Source: a virus. From it: a DNA stretch of 54,342 nucleotides. A program made the position numbers and the translations under genes. Location of the stretch: the IMG/VR virus record IMGVR_UViG_3300028025_003683, positions 1-54,342 of that record; one strand, given 5' to 3'. The notes beneath the pieces are model-generated. The model was not told where the DNA came from, did no database searches, and was given only the letters and a program-made list of their open reading frames with translations. Shown in pieces: positions 23,069 to 33,000 of the stretch (positions are counted from its first letter, which is position 1; each line of letters begins with the position of its first letter).

Positions 23069-23568
23069 TGACTATCGACATTACCGGGGCTACCGACGAG
23101 GCAATGCACCTCACCGACATGATGGACGGTATTCTTGACCGCGTTGAAGCGGTGTTCCAGTCATACAACGTTAACCTACCCACTCGCCGCTACTGGATGA
23201 TTGGTGAGCCAGCCATTGACTGCGAGCAAGTTGTTGTCTCGTTTAATCAGATGTACCTAGGCGCTCCTGGTGACGAAGCCAGCCAGCCTCAGCGTTGCAA
23301 CGTTCCGCGTAGCGCCACTGTTACTATTTATATCTCACGCGAAGTGGCTACCGTTGGCGTGAACGGTCGCCCGCCAAGCCCTGAGAAGATTCAGCAGACC
23401 TCTGCTCGCTCGACCACTGACGCCTGGGTCCTTATGGAAACTGTTCGAGAGTTTGACATGTGGGACGGTACAGGATATGGTCTTGGTGTCGTGGCTAACC
23501 TAGAGATTAGTGGTCCGGACGGTGGATTTCAGACTGTAGGGCTACAAGTTACTATGGCGGTTCCATAA
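23068..23568 (+). CDS. Head-tail connector or tail terminator protein
   Basis: 166 residues starting at the TAATG junction with the adaptor gene. Sequence includes TDMMDGILDRVEAVFQSYNV, EQVVVSFNQMYLGAPGDEAS, PRSATVTIYISREVATVG, TTDAWVLMETVREFDMW and VANLEISGPDGGFQTVGLQV. The pattern of an N-terminal helix, then alternating strands and a final strand pair is typical of the small proteins that finish the tail tube or neck in siphoviruses. Order (adaptor, this, gp10-like, chaperones) supports this. Whether it is neck or terminator cannot be decided by eye. Confidence 0.65.
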   Translation: MTIDITGATDEAMHLTDMMDGILDRVEAVFQSYNVNLPTRRYWMIGEPAIDCEQVVVSFNQMYLGAPGDEASQPQRCNVPRSATVTIYISREVATVGVNGRPPSPEKIQQTSARSTTDAWVLMETVREFDMWDGTGYGLGVVANLEISGPDGGFQTVGLQVTMAVP

Positions 23569-23569
23569 A

Positions 23570-24016
23570 ATGAGCAATGGTGTTCCTGCGGTAGTCTCAT
23601 TTAAGTTTAGAAAAGTAGAGTTTATCGAGCCTCAATACACCAACATGGTTAAGGGCCCAACTGGAACTGTTGCACGCTGGCTGAGAGGTCGCGCTAGGTC
23701 TGCCGTATTTCAGGCAAGAATTCAGGTCGGTAAAGACACCGGAAGATTGGCAAAGTCAATCAAGTTCTCGATGAGGGCTTACCGTAGCGGTCAGGAAGTC
23801 TCTATATTTTCCAACAACAAGATTGCCTACATCCACCACGAAGGTACTAGACCTCACCTCATCTTCCCTAAAAAAGCGGGAAGTAATCTTGTGTTTTTTG
23901 GTAGCAAGACTAAAAGCATTGTTTTCACTCCTATGGTCCGCCACCCTGGAACCAAGCCAAACAGGTACCTATCTGACCAACTAAAGATATTCACTAAAGA
24001 CCTCAAGCCTCTGTAG
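23570..24016 (+). CDS. HK97 gp10-like tail completion protein
   Basis: 148 residues, ATG one base after the previous stop. It is basic, with TGTVARWLRGRARSAVFQAR, VGKDTGRLAKSIKFSMRAY, NKIAYIHHEGTRPHLIFPKK and RHPGTKPNRYLSDQLKIF. The G-x-L-xxSI, Y-xxxxHEG-xPH and HPGTKPxxFL elements are those of HK97 gp10-like proteins, which act at the head-tail joint or in tail assembly. Length and position match the family. Confidence 0.78.
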   Translation: MSNGVPAVVSFKFRKVEFIEPQYTNMVKGPTGTVARWLRGRARSAVFQARIQVGKDTGRLAKSIKFSMRAYRSGQEVSIFSNNKIAYIHHEGTRPHLIFPKKAGSNLVFFGSKTKSIVFTPMVRHPGTKPNRYLSDQLKIFTKDLKPL

Positions 24017-24043
24017 GCCAAACTAGCCCTCTTTCTGCCATAG

Positions 24044-24072
24044 TACAATTGATAGTGGTGCATGCGCACCGC
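24044..24072 (+). promoter_or_regulatory. Candidate promoter with 5' stem-loop before the tail chaperone genes
   Basis: TACAAT (24044-24049) is followed 5 bases later by a 7-bp hairpin, GTGGTGC (24055-24061) with GCACCGC (24066-24072), loop ATGC, one G-U pair. If TACAAT is a -10 element the transcript would start at or inside this hairpin. No -35 match is seen. The arrangement parallels the one before the major capsid gene. Confidence 0.45.
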
Positions 24073-24106
24073 TAAGACGAATATCTAAAAGAAAGAACTA
24101 AATAAG

Positions 24107-24445
24107 ATGGCAAGATTTAAAGATTTTGGCAAGGGCAAGGAAGACAACGCGTCAGCCGAGCCAATCAGTTTTACACTTCACGGAGAGAACTTTGAGTGTC
24201 TCCCGCGCCTTCAGGGTAAAGTTTTGCTCGAGTTTGTTGAGCTAGCTAACTCTGAAAACGCCTCAGACTCGGCAAAGGTTACCCGTACTTTCTTCAAGAA
24301 GGTATTGCCTGCAGAAAGTTACGCACGATTTGATGCGCTTCTAGAGGACGAGAAGAAAATTGTTTCTGTGGAAACTTTGGGAGAAATCATTGGCTGGCTC
24401 ATCGAGGAGTACAGTGACCGCCCAAATCCGCAGCCAGAGGCTTAG
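24107..24445 (+). CDS. Tail assembly chaperone (gpG-like, zero-frame product)
   Basis: 112 residues from ATG 24107. It has PISFTLHGENFECLPRLQGK, VLLEFVELANSEN, FFKKVLPAESYARFDALLED, VSVETLGEIIGWLIEEYSDR, the pattern of siphovirus tail assembly chaperones that hold the tape measure protein during tail building. Such genes usually give a short form and a frameshifted long form. Here the heptamer C CCA AAT (24421-24427) lies 16 bases before the TAG, and the tape measure gene follows after the second chaperone frame. Assignment is strong on sequence, position and frameshift together. Confidence 0.87.
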   Translation: MARFKDFGKGKEDNASAEPISFTLHGENFECLPRLQGKVLLEFVELANSENASDSAKVTRTFFKKVLPAESYARFDALLEDEKKIVSVETLGEIIGWLIEEYSDRPNPQPEA

Positions 24446-24469
24446 CAACCTGGGCGGTTGACCTCTGGC
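24421..24469 (+). promoter_or_regulatory. Programmed -1 ribosomal frameshift signal in the tail chaperone genes
   Basis: Heptamer C CCA AAT (24421-24427) fits X XXY YYZ in frame. After 5 bases, GCCAGAGG (24433-24440) pairs perfectly with CCTCTGGC (24462-24469). Inside, CAACC (24446-24450) pairs with GGTTG (24456-24460) around TGGGC. The -1 frame is open and reads SAARGLATWAVDLWPYVHGK into the second chaperone frame. Confidence 0.87.
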
Positions 24470-24813
24470 CGTACGTACATGGAAAGGCAATAGTGAATAA
24501 GTTAGAGCTCACGGAGATGAACGTCTCCGACATGCTCGACGTTATTCACTATTTCTATGAAGAAGATATGAATTACGCAACTGTAGAGCAGGCTCAGATG
24601 GCCGAAGCTAGGCGTACTTTTGTCTTCGAAGAAATGTATCAGACCAAGTATGATTACAAATCTTTTAACAAAAATAGCAATAATTCAGCCGATGACGGTA
24701 TAACTCCGTTTGACCCGCTAAATAAAGATGTAAAGCCATACATTCCGCCTACAGAAGTAAACCCCGATTCGTATAGCCCGTTTGGAAGCGTCTTAGACGC
24801 TCCGATAGGTTAG
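24427..24813 (+). CDS. Tail assembly chaperone, frameshift extension (gpT-like)
   Basis: This frame is reached by -1 slippage from the 24107 gene, giving a long product of about 235 residues. The extension reads WAVDLWPYVHGKAIVNKLEL, NVSDMLDVIHYFYEEDMNY, QMAEARRTFVFEEMYQTKYD, then a flexible Pro/Asp/Ser tail. The coding-like stretch before the GTG at 24493 and the lack of a ribosome-binding site there argue against an independent start. The long form is expected to bind the tape measure protein, as lambda gpGT does. The tape measure gene starts 31 bases downstream. Confidence 0.83.
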   Translation, partial: SAARGLATWAVDLWPYVHGKAIVNKLELTEMNVSDMLDVIHYFYEEDMNYATVEQAQMAEARRTFVFEEMYQTKYDYKSFNKNSNNSADDGITPFDPLNKDVKPYIPPTEVNPDSYSPFGSVLDAPIG

Positions 24814-24844
24814 TCCGGTTTAGTAACAGTTAGGAGGTGAGAAT

Positions 24845-27800
24845 ATGGCCGTCGTCGGTAGAGCAGAAATTATTGTTCGCGCAGTCACAACTGGAATCAA
24901 AGATGACATACGCAAAGGGCTAGCTGGTTCGGCTGGCGTTGCGGAGACTGCTGGTAGTGATGTTTCTAGAAGTTTTAATAGAGGACTAAGAAGCAATGAT
25001 ATCAGTAAGTCTTTTAACAAATTTAAACAAGAAACCGAGCAACTAGGTAAGGCATTCTTCCAAGCTATTCGAACCAGTTACAAGTTCCAAGCTGCAGCTG
25101 GTGCGCTTTTGCAATCTATTATGGCGCTCGGTGGCGGTATTCTCGCCCTTAGCGGTAACATGCTGGGAGCCGCTGCCTCGGGTGTGGCTCTTATAGGTCT
25201 TATGGCCCAGATGAAGCTGGCTAGCGTAGTGGCTAAACAAGCGTTTAGCGGCATTATGCAAGCCGTAAAAGCCTCCAGCTCCGGAAGCCAAAAAAGCATT
25301 AGAGAGCTACGCGAAGAAATGCAGCAACTTGCATTTGACGCGGAAGAAGCTGCACTTGCAGAAGAGGGAGCAGCTCTAAGCCTAGAGAAGGCTAGAGAAG
25401 AGCTAGCCCGTTCGCAGAGTCTGCCACCTGACAACCGAGCACGCCGCGAAGCAGAACTTGCATACCAAAAAGCAGAGCTTGCGTATCGTAAAGCAAAAGA
25501 CAAAAACAAAGACCTTCAAGAAGAGATAGACAATCCTAAGAAAAAGTCTGGAACAGACCCCTACGCTGACCTAACCAAGACTCAAAAGGTCTTTGCTGTC
25601 TATCTCAAGAGCGTAATGCCTAGGATGAAAGACTTGAAGGAAGCCGCTGCAAGCAGCTTCCTACCAGAGCTACAGACGCAGATGGAAACCCTGTTTAAGA
25701 GCGGGTACTTTGACATGCTTGTGGGGGGATTCAGAGAAGTTAGCGGTGGTCTGGCTAAAGCAGTAAAGAGTTTTGCAGGAACTCTTTTTGACCCTAAAAA
25801 CAAGGGTAACCTAGCAGACTTCTTCAAATCAACGGCTACTAACCTTGGCAGCTTTGGCTCTATTATTGGAAATGTTTTTGCTGGCTTCCTAGGTCTAATG
25901 AAAAACATTGACCCGCTCATTGGGCGACTAGCAATATTCTTAAACCGCAAAAGCTCTAACTTTGCAAAGGAGATGACCGCTAACAGCGCGTCAATCACTT
26001 CTTTCTTTAAGCTAGCAGGGGATGCTGCCGCCGGTTGGGGTAAAATTCTTGGTAACTTGTGGAGCAGATTTAAAGGCTTCATAAAAGCTAACATCGGACC
26101 GGGGACTGGAGGTCAGCTACTTCTTGACTGGCTCAAAGGCGGTACCGATGCGTTTCGTGGCTTAGACGGGGCTGCAGGGGAATACGCTCGTAAAAACCAC
26201 TTCCTAGCTTCGGCTGAAAACCTAAAAGCAATGCTTCAAAGCATTGGTAAAATTTTTGGGTTCCTATCGGACATTGGAACCTCTCCTGAAGTAATGGTTT
26301 TTTGGAAAACTCTGGAAGGTCTAGAAGAGCCATTTAAGAGAATCTTTGAAGGCATTACTGGTTCAGCAGACGAGCTTGCAAAGCTTTTAGTCTCTGTTGT
26401 AGAAATTTTTGCCTCGTTTGCTGACTCAGCGCAGTTAAATGCTTATTTGTCGATACTAGCAACTATAGCGAATGTTGCAGCAAACACCCTAGAAGCCCTC
26501 AGGCCTCTATTCCAATTGTTTGGCCCACTTGTTGGTGCTATTGGCGCTTTTATATCTATTCTTTTAATTTCCAAAAAAGTACTGCAACTGCTGGTCTATC
26601 CAATACTACTTATAACAAACGGATACGTGGCTCTTACTAAAGTAATATTAGTCCTTCGCGGTGCGTTTGTAGCGTATAACGTGATAAAGGGTATTGCACT
26701 AGCTCAGGAAAAATCTGGCATAATTTTATCCGCAGTCCAAAGAGCCGGTATTTACAAAGAAATTATTGCTAAAACCTTAGCAACAAAGGCAACTTTGGCT
26801 CAGTCGATTGCTATTGGCATGAACACCGCCAGAACTAGTGCAGCTGCAATTGCAGGCGGTACCCTAGCAACAACTAACGCGGCTGTTGGCGCTACGGCAA
26901 CCGCATCCATCGGCCCTATAGCTACTATGGGTGCAGCCCTTCTAACATCTTTGGCTCCTATTCTTCCTATTGTTCTTGCTATTGCTGCTGTAATTGCTGC
27001 AATCACTGCTGGAATAATTATCTATAACAGCATAAAGACGGACAACGCTAAGAGAGCTTTAAAATCTCTAAGTACCTCTTTTGAAGAAAACAAACAAAAA
27101 TCGATGGGCGCGGCCGAGGCTCAGAAATCTTGGCAGTCCTCTCTAATTGCAGTAGACGGCGCGGCGCGAAACGGGATTGAAAACGTTAAAGACTTAGGTA
27201 AAGTGCTCAACGAAACCCAGGTCGGGGCAAGGGGGATGACCGTTGTCAGCAACGAGGCCGGAGCTGCGTCAGAAGCCTTAGGCACCTACATGAAGGGTCT
27301 ATCTAAGCTGGCTAAGAAGAGCTTGCCTGATGCTCAGCGTGAGTTCCGCAACTTAGTTGTTGTTGGAAAACTCAATCGTAAAGCCACTACTGATGCAATT
27401 TTAAAGAATGAAGAATATGTAGCAATTTTGGAAAAGCAAGCCAAGGCAATGGGCGACACCATTATGGCTGCTGATGGTTCTGTAGACGCTATTAAAGCTG
27501 TCGACTACGCTCTGGGTGAGGGAAGTTATCTACGTAGAATAGCAGCTCTAGAAAATGAAAAACTAGCGCAGTCCTATAAAGATGCTACTGCTAGCTTTAT
27601 TGACACTAACTCTGCCATGCAAAAAGCTACGGATGGTAATAAGTTCAGCCTAAAAACCTATCTAAATGAGCTTAAAACCCAGAGTAGCAAGCTAACTGAT
27701 TGGCGCAATAATTTAACTGACATTAGAAAACTATTCACCGACCCTAAGCTATACAATGACATTGTTAAGATGGGTGCCGCTGGTGCTGACCTAGTAAACA

Positions 27801-28660
27801 GCCTAGCAAGCGGTGATATGAAGCAAAACATAAAAGACTATGAAGCCACTCTCGGGATACTCGGTGGAGATAATGCACGTGTAGACGCGATTAACAGGGC
27901 AACAACAGACACGGCAGCTGTTATAAAAGCCGCTGCAGGCATTAGTGGCACGGCTGCCCGTCTTGCTCAGCGGCTCTCTGACCAAGGGTATAGCTCTCTA
28001 GAAATCCAAACTAAACTTAAAATCTCTGACGACGCTTTGGTTAAGGCTCAGGGGATTCTTGACAAAGTAGTTCCTGACCTAGCTGCTAACGTAAATATTC
28101 AGGCCGGCTGGGACCCTACGACTATTGACGGCCTAAAAAGTGAACTTGTCGACAAATTTGGCAGCACCACCGTACAACTTAAAGTAGCTGGAGTCACGTC
28201 AACCCCGACAGGCGGCAAACCTAAACCCGACAACTGGGCCTTCTATACCCCGGCTCAGAGGGCGGCTTTTAATAAGGCAAACGGCACCAACTACGCAAAC
28301 GGCGGTCTTGTTGGCCTAAACAGATACGCACTAGGCGGAGTAATCCCTCGCTTTGCCCTCGGCGGAGACACTCAAATGTACCCTAACGGAATGCTAAGTG
28401 GGCCTGGTGGGCCTCGCACCGACAGTATTCTTGCTCGCGTATCTACCGGTGAGTTTATTGTGAACGCTGCAGCTACCCGTCGCAACCTAGACTTGCTTCA
28501 GGCCATTAACAGCAACAAAACTATCTCGGGCGAAACCTCGACTACCAACAACAACATCAGCATCAACGTAAACGCTGCGCCAGGTATGAACGAGCAAGAA
28601 GTTGCTAGCTTGGTCTCGCAGCGACTTAACTTTGAACTTTCTAGAGGTATGAACGCATAA
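24845..28660 (+). CDS. Tape measure protein
   Basis: 1271 residues from ATG 24845 with TAGGAGGTGAG upstream. It sets tail length; at about 0.15 nm per residue the tail would be near 190 nm. The N-terminal part (AEIIVRAVTTGIKDDIRKGL) is typical. A long coiled-coil zone at about 150-230 (REEMQQLAFDAEEAALAEEG) follows a hydrophobic stretch. Hydrophobic segments occur at about 560-620 and 690-725 (PILPIVLAIAAVIAAITAG), possibly inserted into the host membrane at DNA entry. The C-terminus has the usual pattern: NGGLVGLNRYALGGVIPRF, GPGGPRTDSILARVSTGEFI and VNAAATRRNLDLLQAIN. No peptidase motif was seen. The stop overlaps the next ATG. Confidence 0.92.
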   Translation: MAVVGRAEIIVRAVTTGIKDDIRKGLAGSAGVAETAGSDVSRSFNRGLRSNDISKSFNKFKQETEQLGKAFFQAIRTSYKFQAAAGALLQSIMALGGGILALSGNMLGAAASGVALIGLMAQMKLASVVAKQAFSGIMQAVKASSSGSQKSIRELREEMQQLAFDAEEAALAEEGAALSLEKAREELARSQSLPPDNRARREAELAYQKAELAYRKAKDKNKDLQEEIDNPKKKSGTDPYADLTKTQKVFAVYLKSVMPRMKDLKEAAASSFLPELQTQMETLFKSGYFDMLVGGFREVSGGLAKAVKSFAGTLFDPKNKGNLADFFKSTATNLGSFGSIIGNVFAGFLGLMKNIDPLIGRLAIFLNRKSSNFAKEMTANSASITSFFKLAGDAAAGWGKILGNLWSRFKGFIKANIGPGTGGQLLLDWLKGGTDAFRGLDGAAGEYARKNHFLASAENLKAMLQSIGKIFGFLSDIGTSPEVMVFWKTLEGLEEPFKRIFEGITGSADELAKLLVSVVEIFASFADSAQLNAYLSILATIANVAANTLEALRPLFQLFGPLVGAIGAFISILLISKKVLQLLVYPILLITNGYVALTKVILVLRGAFVAYNVIKGIALAQEKSGIILSAVQRAGIYKEIIAKTLATKATLAQSIAIGMNTARTSAAAIAGGTLATTNAAVGATATASIGPIATMGAALLTSLAPILPIVLAIAAVIAAITAGIIIYNSIKTDNAKRALKSLSTSFEENKQKSMGAAEAQKSWQSSLIAVDGAARNGIENVKDLGKVLNETQVGARGMTVVSNEAGAASEALGTYMKGLSKLAKKSLPDAQREFRNLVVVGKLNRKATTDAILKNEEYVAILEKQAKAMGDTIMAADGSVDAIKAVDYALGEGSYLRRIAALENEKLAQSYKDATASFIDTNSAMQKATDGNKFSLKTYLNELKTQSSKLTDWRNNLTDIRKLFTDPKLYNDIVKMGAAGADLVNSLASGDMKQNIKDYEATLGILGGDNARVDAINRATTDTAAVIKAAAGISGTAARLAQRLSDQGYSSLEIQTKLKISDDALVKAQGILDKVVPDLAANVNIQAGWDPTTIDGLKSELVDKFGSTTVQLKVAGVTSTPTGGKPKPDNWAFYTPAQRAAFNKANGTNYANGGLVGLNRYALGGVIPRFALGGDTQMYPNGMLSGPGGPRTDSILARVSTGEFIVNAAATRRNLDLLQAINSNKTISGETSTTNNNISINVNAAPGMNEQEVASLVSQRLNFELSRGMNA

Positions 28661-30003
28661 TGGCAACCGAACTTCCACTAAATCAAGCGCAAGAGAATGA
28701 CCTCGTCAATAGAGCTCTCTCTAAGGTCCCTTATCCACATCTCACCGGTCTTCGTCTATCTAGCGATATCCGCATCAACGGACTTACACTCAACACCATC
28801 GACGAGTACGACGTTCTCTGGGTGTGTACTGATATCGATGGCTGGTGGAACATGGCCCCGTCTGAGATTCCAGACATCCCTCGCGGTCTTGACGACGGTT
28901 CGTATGATGTTCGAGGAAGACGCTCTGCTCGTATTCTTAGCTTGACCGGGTCTATCATCCCTCAGAGGCCAGAAGATGCCCCTGCTGCTCGCGAACGTCT
29001 TATGGAAGCAATAGACCTCACCTACTCAGGGGGTTGGCTGTATGTAGACGAGGAGCCTACCAAAGCTGCTTACGTGCGCCTATCAGGTCAGCCAATGATT
29101 TCTAACGTAAACCGCCGTGGTCGCATTGATTTCTCTATCCCTCTCAAAGTCGCGGACCCAATCAAATACAGTTGGAATTATTCAGATGGCAACGGCTACA
29201 CCTCAGCAGCCCTCACCTCAGGCACCACGGTAACTAACTCAGGTAACGCTCTTGTAGCTGGAGTCTTTACAGTTACCGGACCGGTCACCGCGCCTGCTTA
29301 CATTGTGAACACCGGCCCTGATGCCAGCGTTCAGACGATAAAGATTGTTAAAAATCTTCGCACTAATGCGTATCTAGCTAACGTAGCTAACTCGGAGCTA
29401 TCTTCCGGAATTGCCACCCTTACAGCTGCCGGGCATACTTTTTATGTTGGAGACGTGGTAAACGTTGCAAACGTATCTAGCAACTATAACGCTACTGATG
29501 CAGTAGTTACGGCAGTCAGTACCAGTACGGTTAGCTATGCAAAAACTGTGGCTAATATTGTAAGCATTACGCACACATCAAACACTGCAACTATTACTAC
29601 CGCAACCAACCACGGGCTAACTAATGGCACGACTATCTATGTCGGTGGCTCTAGCAACCCATTCTTGGACGGTGCCGGAGTAGTTGCAAATACGGCTAAT
29701 ACCACCTTTACAATCACTAAGACCTTAGCTAACCAGGAAACTGGCTATGGCGGCGCTGTCTCTAGACAAATCTCCTCTGCGGTTGCTACTGGCACCATTA
29801 CCTTGAGCACTACCGACACCCTCGAAATTGACACGTACAACGGTACAGTTTTGTATAGAGGTCTGCCGGACAACTCTCGCTCGACGCTGGCTGTCAATGT
29901 TGACTGGATTAAGTTGCTTCCTGGCACTAACACGTTTACCTTCTCGAAGCAGGCCGGCGCTGGAACCTGTACCATCAAATACCGCTCTGGCTGGATAGGG
30001 TAA
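28660..30003 (+). CDS. Distal tail (Dit-like) minor tail protein with C-terminal beta repeats
   Basis: 447 residues, ATG overlapping the tape measure stop (TAATG). The first 180 residues match actinophage Dit-type proteins: GLRLSSDIRINGLTLNTIDE, VCTDIDGWWNMAPSEIPDIP, YDVRGRRSARILSLTGSIIP, PAARERLMEAIDLTYSGGWL and GRIDFSIPLKVADPIKYSW. Dit forms the hexameric ring between tube and tip. The rest is beta-rich, with two copies of the tail repeat (GHTFYVGDVVNVANV and NHGLTNGTTIYVGG) and a final jelly-roll-like end (TNTFTFSKQAGAGTCTIKYR). The repeats are extra compared with a minimal Dit and may bind host surface sugars. Confidence 0.82.
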   Translation: MATELPLNQAQENDLVNRALSKVPYPHLTGLRLSSDIRINGLTLNTIDEYDVLWVCTDIDGWWNMAPSEIPDIPRGLDDGSYDVRGRRSARILSLTGSIIPQRPEDAPAARERLMEAIDLTYSGGWLYVDEEPTKAAYVRLSGQPMISNVNRRGRIDFSIPLKVADPIKYSWNYSDGNGYTSAALTSGTTVTNSGNALVAGVFTVTGPVTAPAYIVNTGPDASVQTIKIVKNLRTNAYLANVANSELSSGIATLTAAGHTFYVGDVVNVANVSSNYNATDAVVTAVSTSTVSYAKTVANIVSITHTSNTATITTATNHGLTNGTTIYVGGSSNPFLDGAGVVANTANTTFTITKTLANQETGYGGAVSRQISSAVATGTITLSTTDTLEIDTYNGTVLYRGLPDNSRSTLAVNVDWIKLLPGTNTFTFSKQAGAGTCTIKYRSGWIG

Positions 30004-30007
30004 AATA

Positions 30008-30020
30008 GTCTTATAAAGAC
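30008..30020 (+). repeat. Small hairpin in the leader of the tail hub gene
   Basis: GTCTT and AAGAC (within 30008-30020) pair over 5 bp around ATA, between the Dit and hub genes. It is short, without a T tract, and its significance is doubtful. Confidence 0.25.
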
Positions 30021-30038
30021 GACCGACGTGAGGAAACT

Positions 30039-33000
30039 ATGCCAGACGCATTACAGCCGATAACTAGCGCAAACGCGCCTAGGTATCGCTACTACATGGT
30101 CGACATTGTTACCAATAAAATTGTTGGTGAAATCCCTCTTGAAGACGTATCTTACGAGCGTTCCCTAAAACAGCCTGGCTCGTTCGAGGGCAAGATTACT
30201 GTCTCGGAGCAGACCAATGCTTTGGACCTATACAACGCTACTATGCCGGGTAAGACTGCCTTATATGTGGTCCGCGACACTGAAGCCGTCTGGGGTGGCA
30301 TTATCTGGGGGCGTACCTATGACTTGGTTGGTCGTAGTTTGGCCATCTCGGCCAGCGAGTTTACTAGCTACCTAAACCACAGAATTATTTGGAAAACTTT
30401 TTCTCACAGCTACTCTGTCAGCCTTGCTAAAAACGCAAGCTCCCCTACTCCTTATTTTTATGTTGCAATTAGCAATGCAACTCTTAGGGAGGCTTACTCG
30501 CTCACTGATAATTTTGGAAAACCAACTAAAGTAGAGATTACTTTTGTTGACCCTAAGCTTCGCAAATATAGCGGATTTTACGAAATTCGAGGAACAACTT
30601 CGAGCCCTGCAGCCTTAGGCAACCCTACTAAAAAAGGTTTCTATGTACACATCCCCAACCTTCCTATGCCTAGGTCTGGTATCTACCTAAACGTCGGGAT
30701 GTCAACAAAAACTGATACGTACTCGTATTTGCGCGATTTGCTAGGCAACGTGTTTAGAGACTTTGTTGACATTGATTTTGCAAATGATGTTATCGAGCCG
30801 GGCATTAAAGAAGCTATTGAAGTAAAATATATGCAGCTTACGCTGTCAAATCCGACTAATGGTGTTGCCAAAATAACAACCGAAACAGAGCACGGGCTTA
30901 TTGCGGGTCAGCGAATAGAAGTATCTAACCTTGCATCTTGGCTGGATGGGGTCCACACGGTTAGTAGTGTTCCGACTACAACTACCTTTGAATACATACT
31001 TGCCAATCCAGTAAGCCCGCTAGATAACAGCACTCCTCTAGAGTTGCAGGCTATATCGGCTAATACAGTCCCGGTGACCGAACGCACGCCTGTAACTTAT
31101 CGTCAAGTTATTGAGCAATTTACTGAGTACATTACAAGCATCAAACGTGAATCTGGATACACAACTATTAAGTTTAATTCAATTCACCCATTTAGCGTGG
31201 GACAGCGAGTCATTGTTACCATAGCTAACCAAAAGCCTGCAATGAGAACTATTAATGGAAAACTAGTTAATATTTTTGATTACAAAAAAAGCCAAGGTGT
31301 TGTAAAAATTGACTCGCTAACTGCATACACAATTAGTTTTGAAGAGACACTAGCAAGCGGGTACACGTCAACAGCATTTGACTTAAAAGAGTCTAATGTT
31401 CTTAAGCCTGCTGAAAACTTTGTAAAAAATGCTGGAGATGCAAAACTACTCCAACTTTCAACAAAGACAGACTTGAGCGGAGCAACCGGCACTCAGTCTC
31501 GCGGGTACAACATTGGAAACAAGATTCGTGTTGTAGGTGTAGATGCGCCCTCCTGGGATTACCCTATCTACAACGGCTATCACTCGGTGCTCGATGTGAG
31601 TCCCGGTACCCCCCGGGCAATTAGCACTTATCTGGTATCTACAGCTGTTAATGAGTCTGGAGACACCTACAGCTATGCTCAGTTGACATTTAGCGGTAAT
31701 GCTGGTTTTACCGAAGGTGACTTTATTCTTGTTGACGGTATTACTAATGACCCTCAGCTGGAGGGGGAGTACCAGCTTTACTATGCCGAGTATGCCTCTA
31801 ACGTCACTACTGTTCGATACTACAAGAACGCTGCCGCTATTGTATCCACTCCCGGTCCGACAGGAGCTACTGCAAGCTTAAACGGCAATGCTTGGGTAAT
31901 CTATCAACCTTCTGATAGCGACCTTCGCTACAACCTAAAGTCCGAGCCTGATTCTGTGTCTGCAATCGCCAGCTTAAGATTTACCCCGGCAACGGCTACT
32001 AAGAAAAATAGCGTCACTATCACTACCCAAGCGAGGCACTCGCTTTCAGTTGGTGACACTGTTGTAGTTGATTTTGGGTCAGCGGAAAAAAGTAAGGACA
32101 CTAAAACATATGGTGGCCGTGTAGTTGTCACTGGCGTAGGAGACTTAGACCAGATTAGTTACACTCTGTCAGGTAAACGCGAACTTCCAATACCAAAAAT
32201 TAAACTTGACGAAACCCCTAAAACAGGTTCAGTAACTAGAAAAATTAAAAGCGTTCAATCTACTCCATCTGTAGAAGCAAGAATTACATCTATTTCTTCA
32301 GAAGCAGATGCCAATGGCGGTGTATTGGTGACTGCCTACGGCACAGACCATGATTTAAATGCTGGTGACTACATTGTCGTTGAGCTAGATGACCCTAATC
32401 TATCCGTATTTGAAAATAATAATATTCCTACGCAAATTGAAGCGGTTACTGATAGTAGTTTCACATACACTGCTAATTTTGCTTCCAAACTTAATCCAAT
32501 TCCAAGTTCTGAAATTACAAAGGTAGTTTCCAGACTTTCTGGTGCCATACCTATTTTAGAGTTAGATATAAAAGGTGTTACTGAATCTGAAACTTATCCA
32601 GCGCAAACCGCTAAAATTACAACAGTTGACCTAACAGAAGCAGACGCTGCAGGACGCGTGGTTTATACATACGCTGCAACAACTACTACAACTCTAGCTT
32701 CTGGTGGTGCATCTGGAACTAGTACTTTTGTAATTCCTGCCCCTAATGCTTTGATTACTAAGGGCCTTACAATGACTGGCACCGGAATCCCGGCAAACAC
32801 TCTAGTTCTTGACGTTACTGGAACAACAATCACGGCTAACAAGGCATTTACTGCGCAGGTTTCAGGTACCGTTACTTTTGACCCGACTATCAATAGTAGG
32901 TATGATGCACTTATTAGCGGTTTTGTAAACCCAGCTGCAACCACCCTACCCGCGGTGCCTGGAAGCGGAACAATAGCGTCAATTAGTGTAGACGGTAGGT

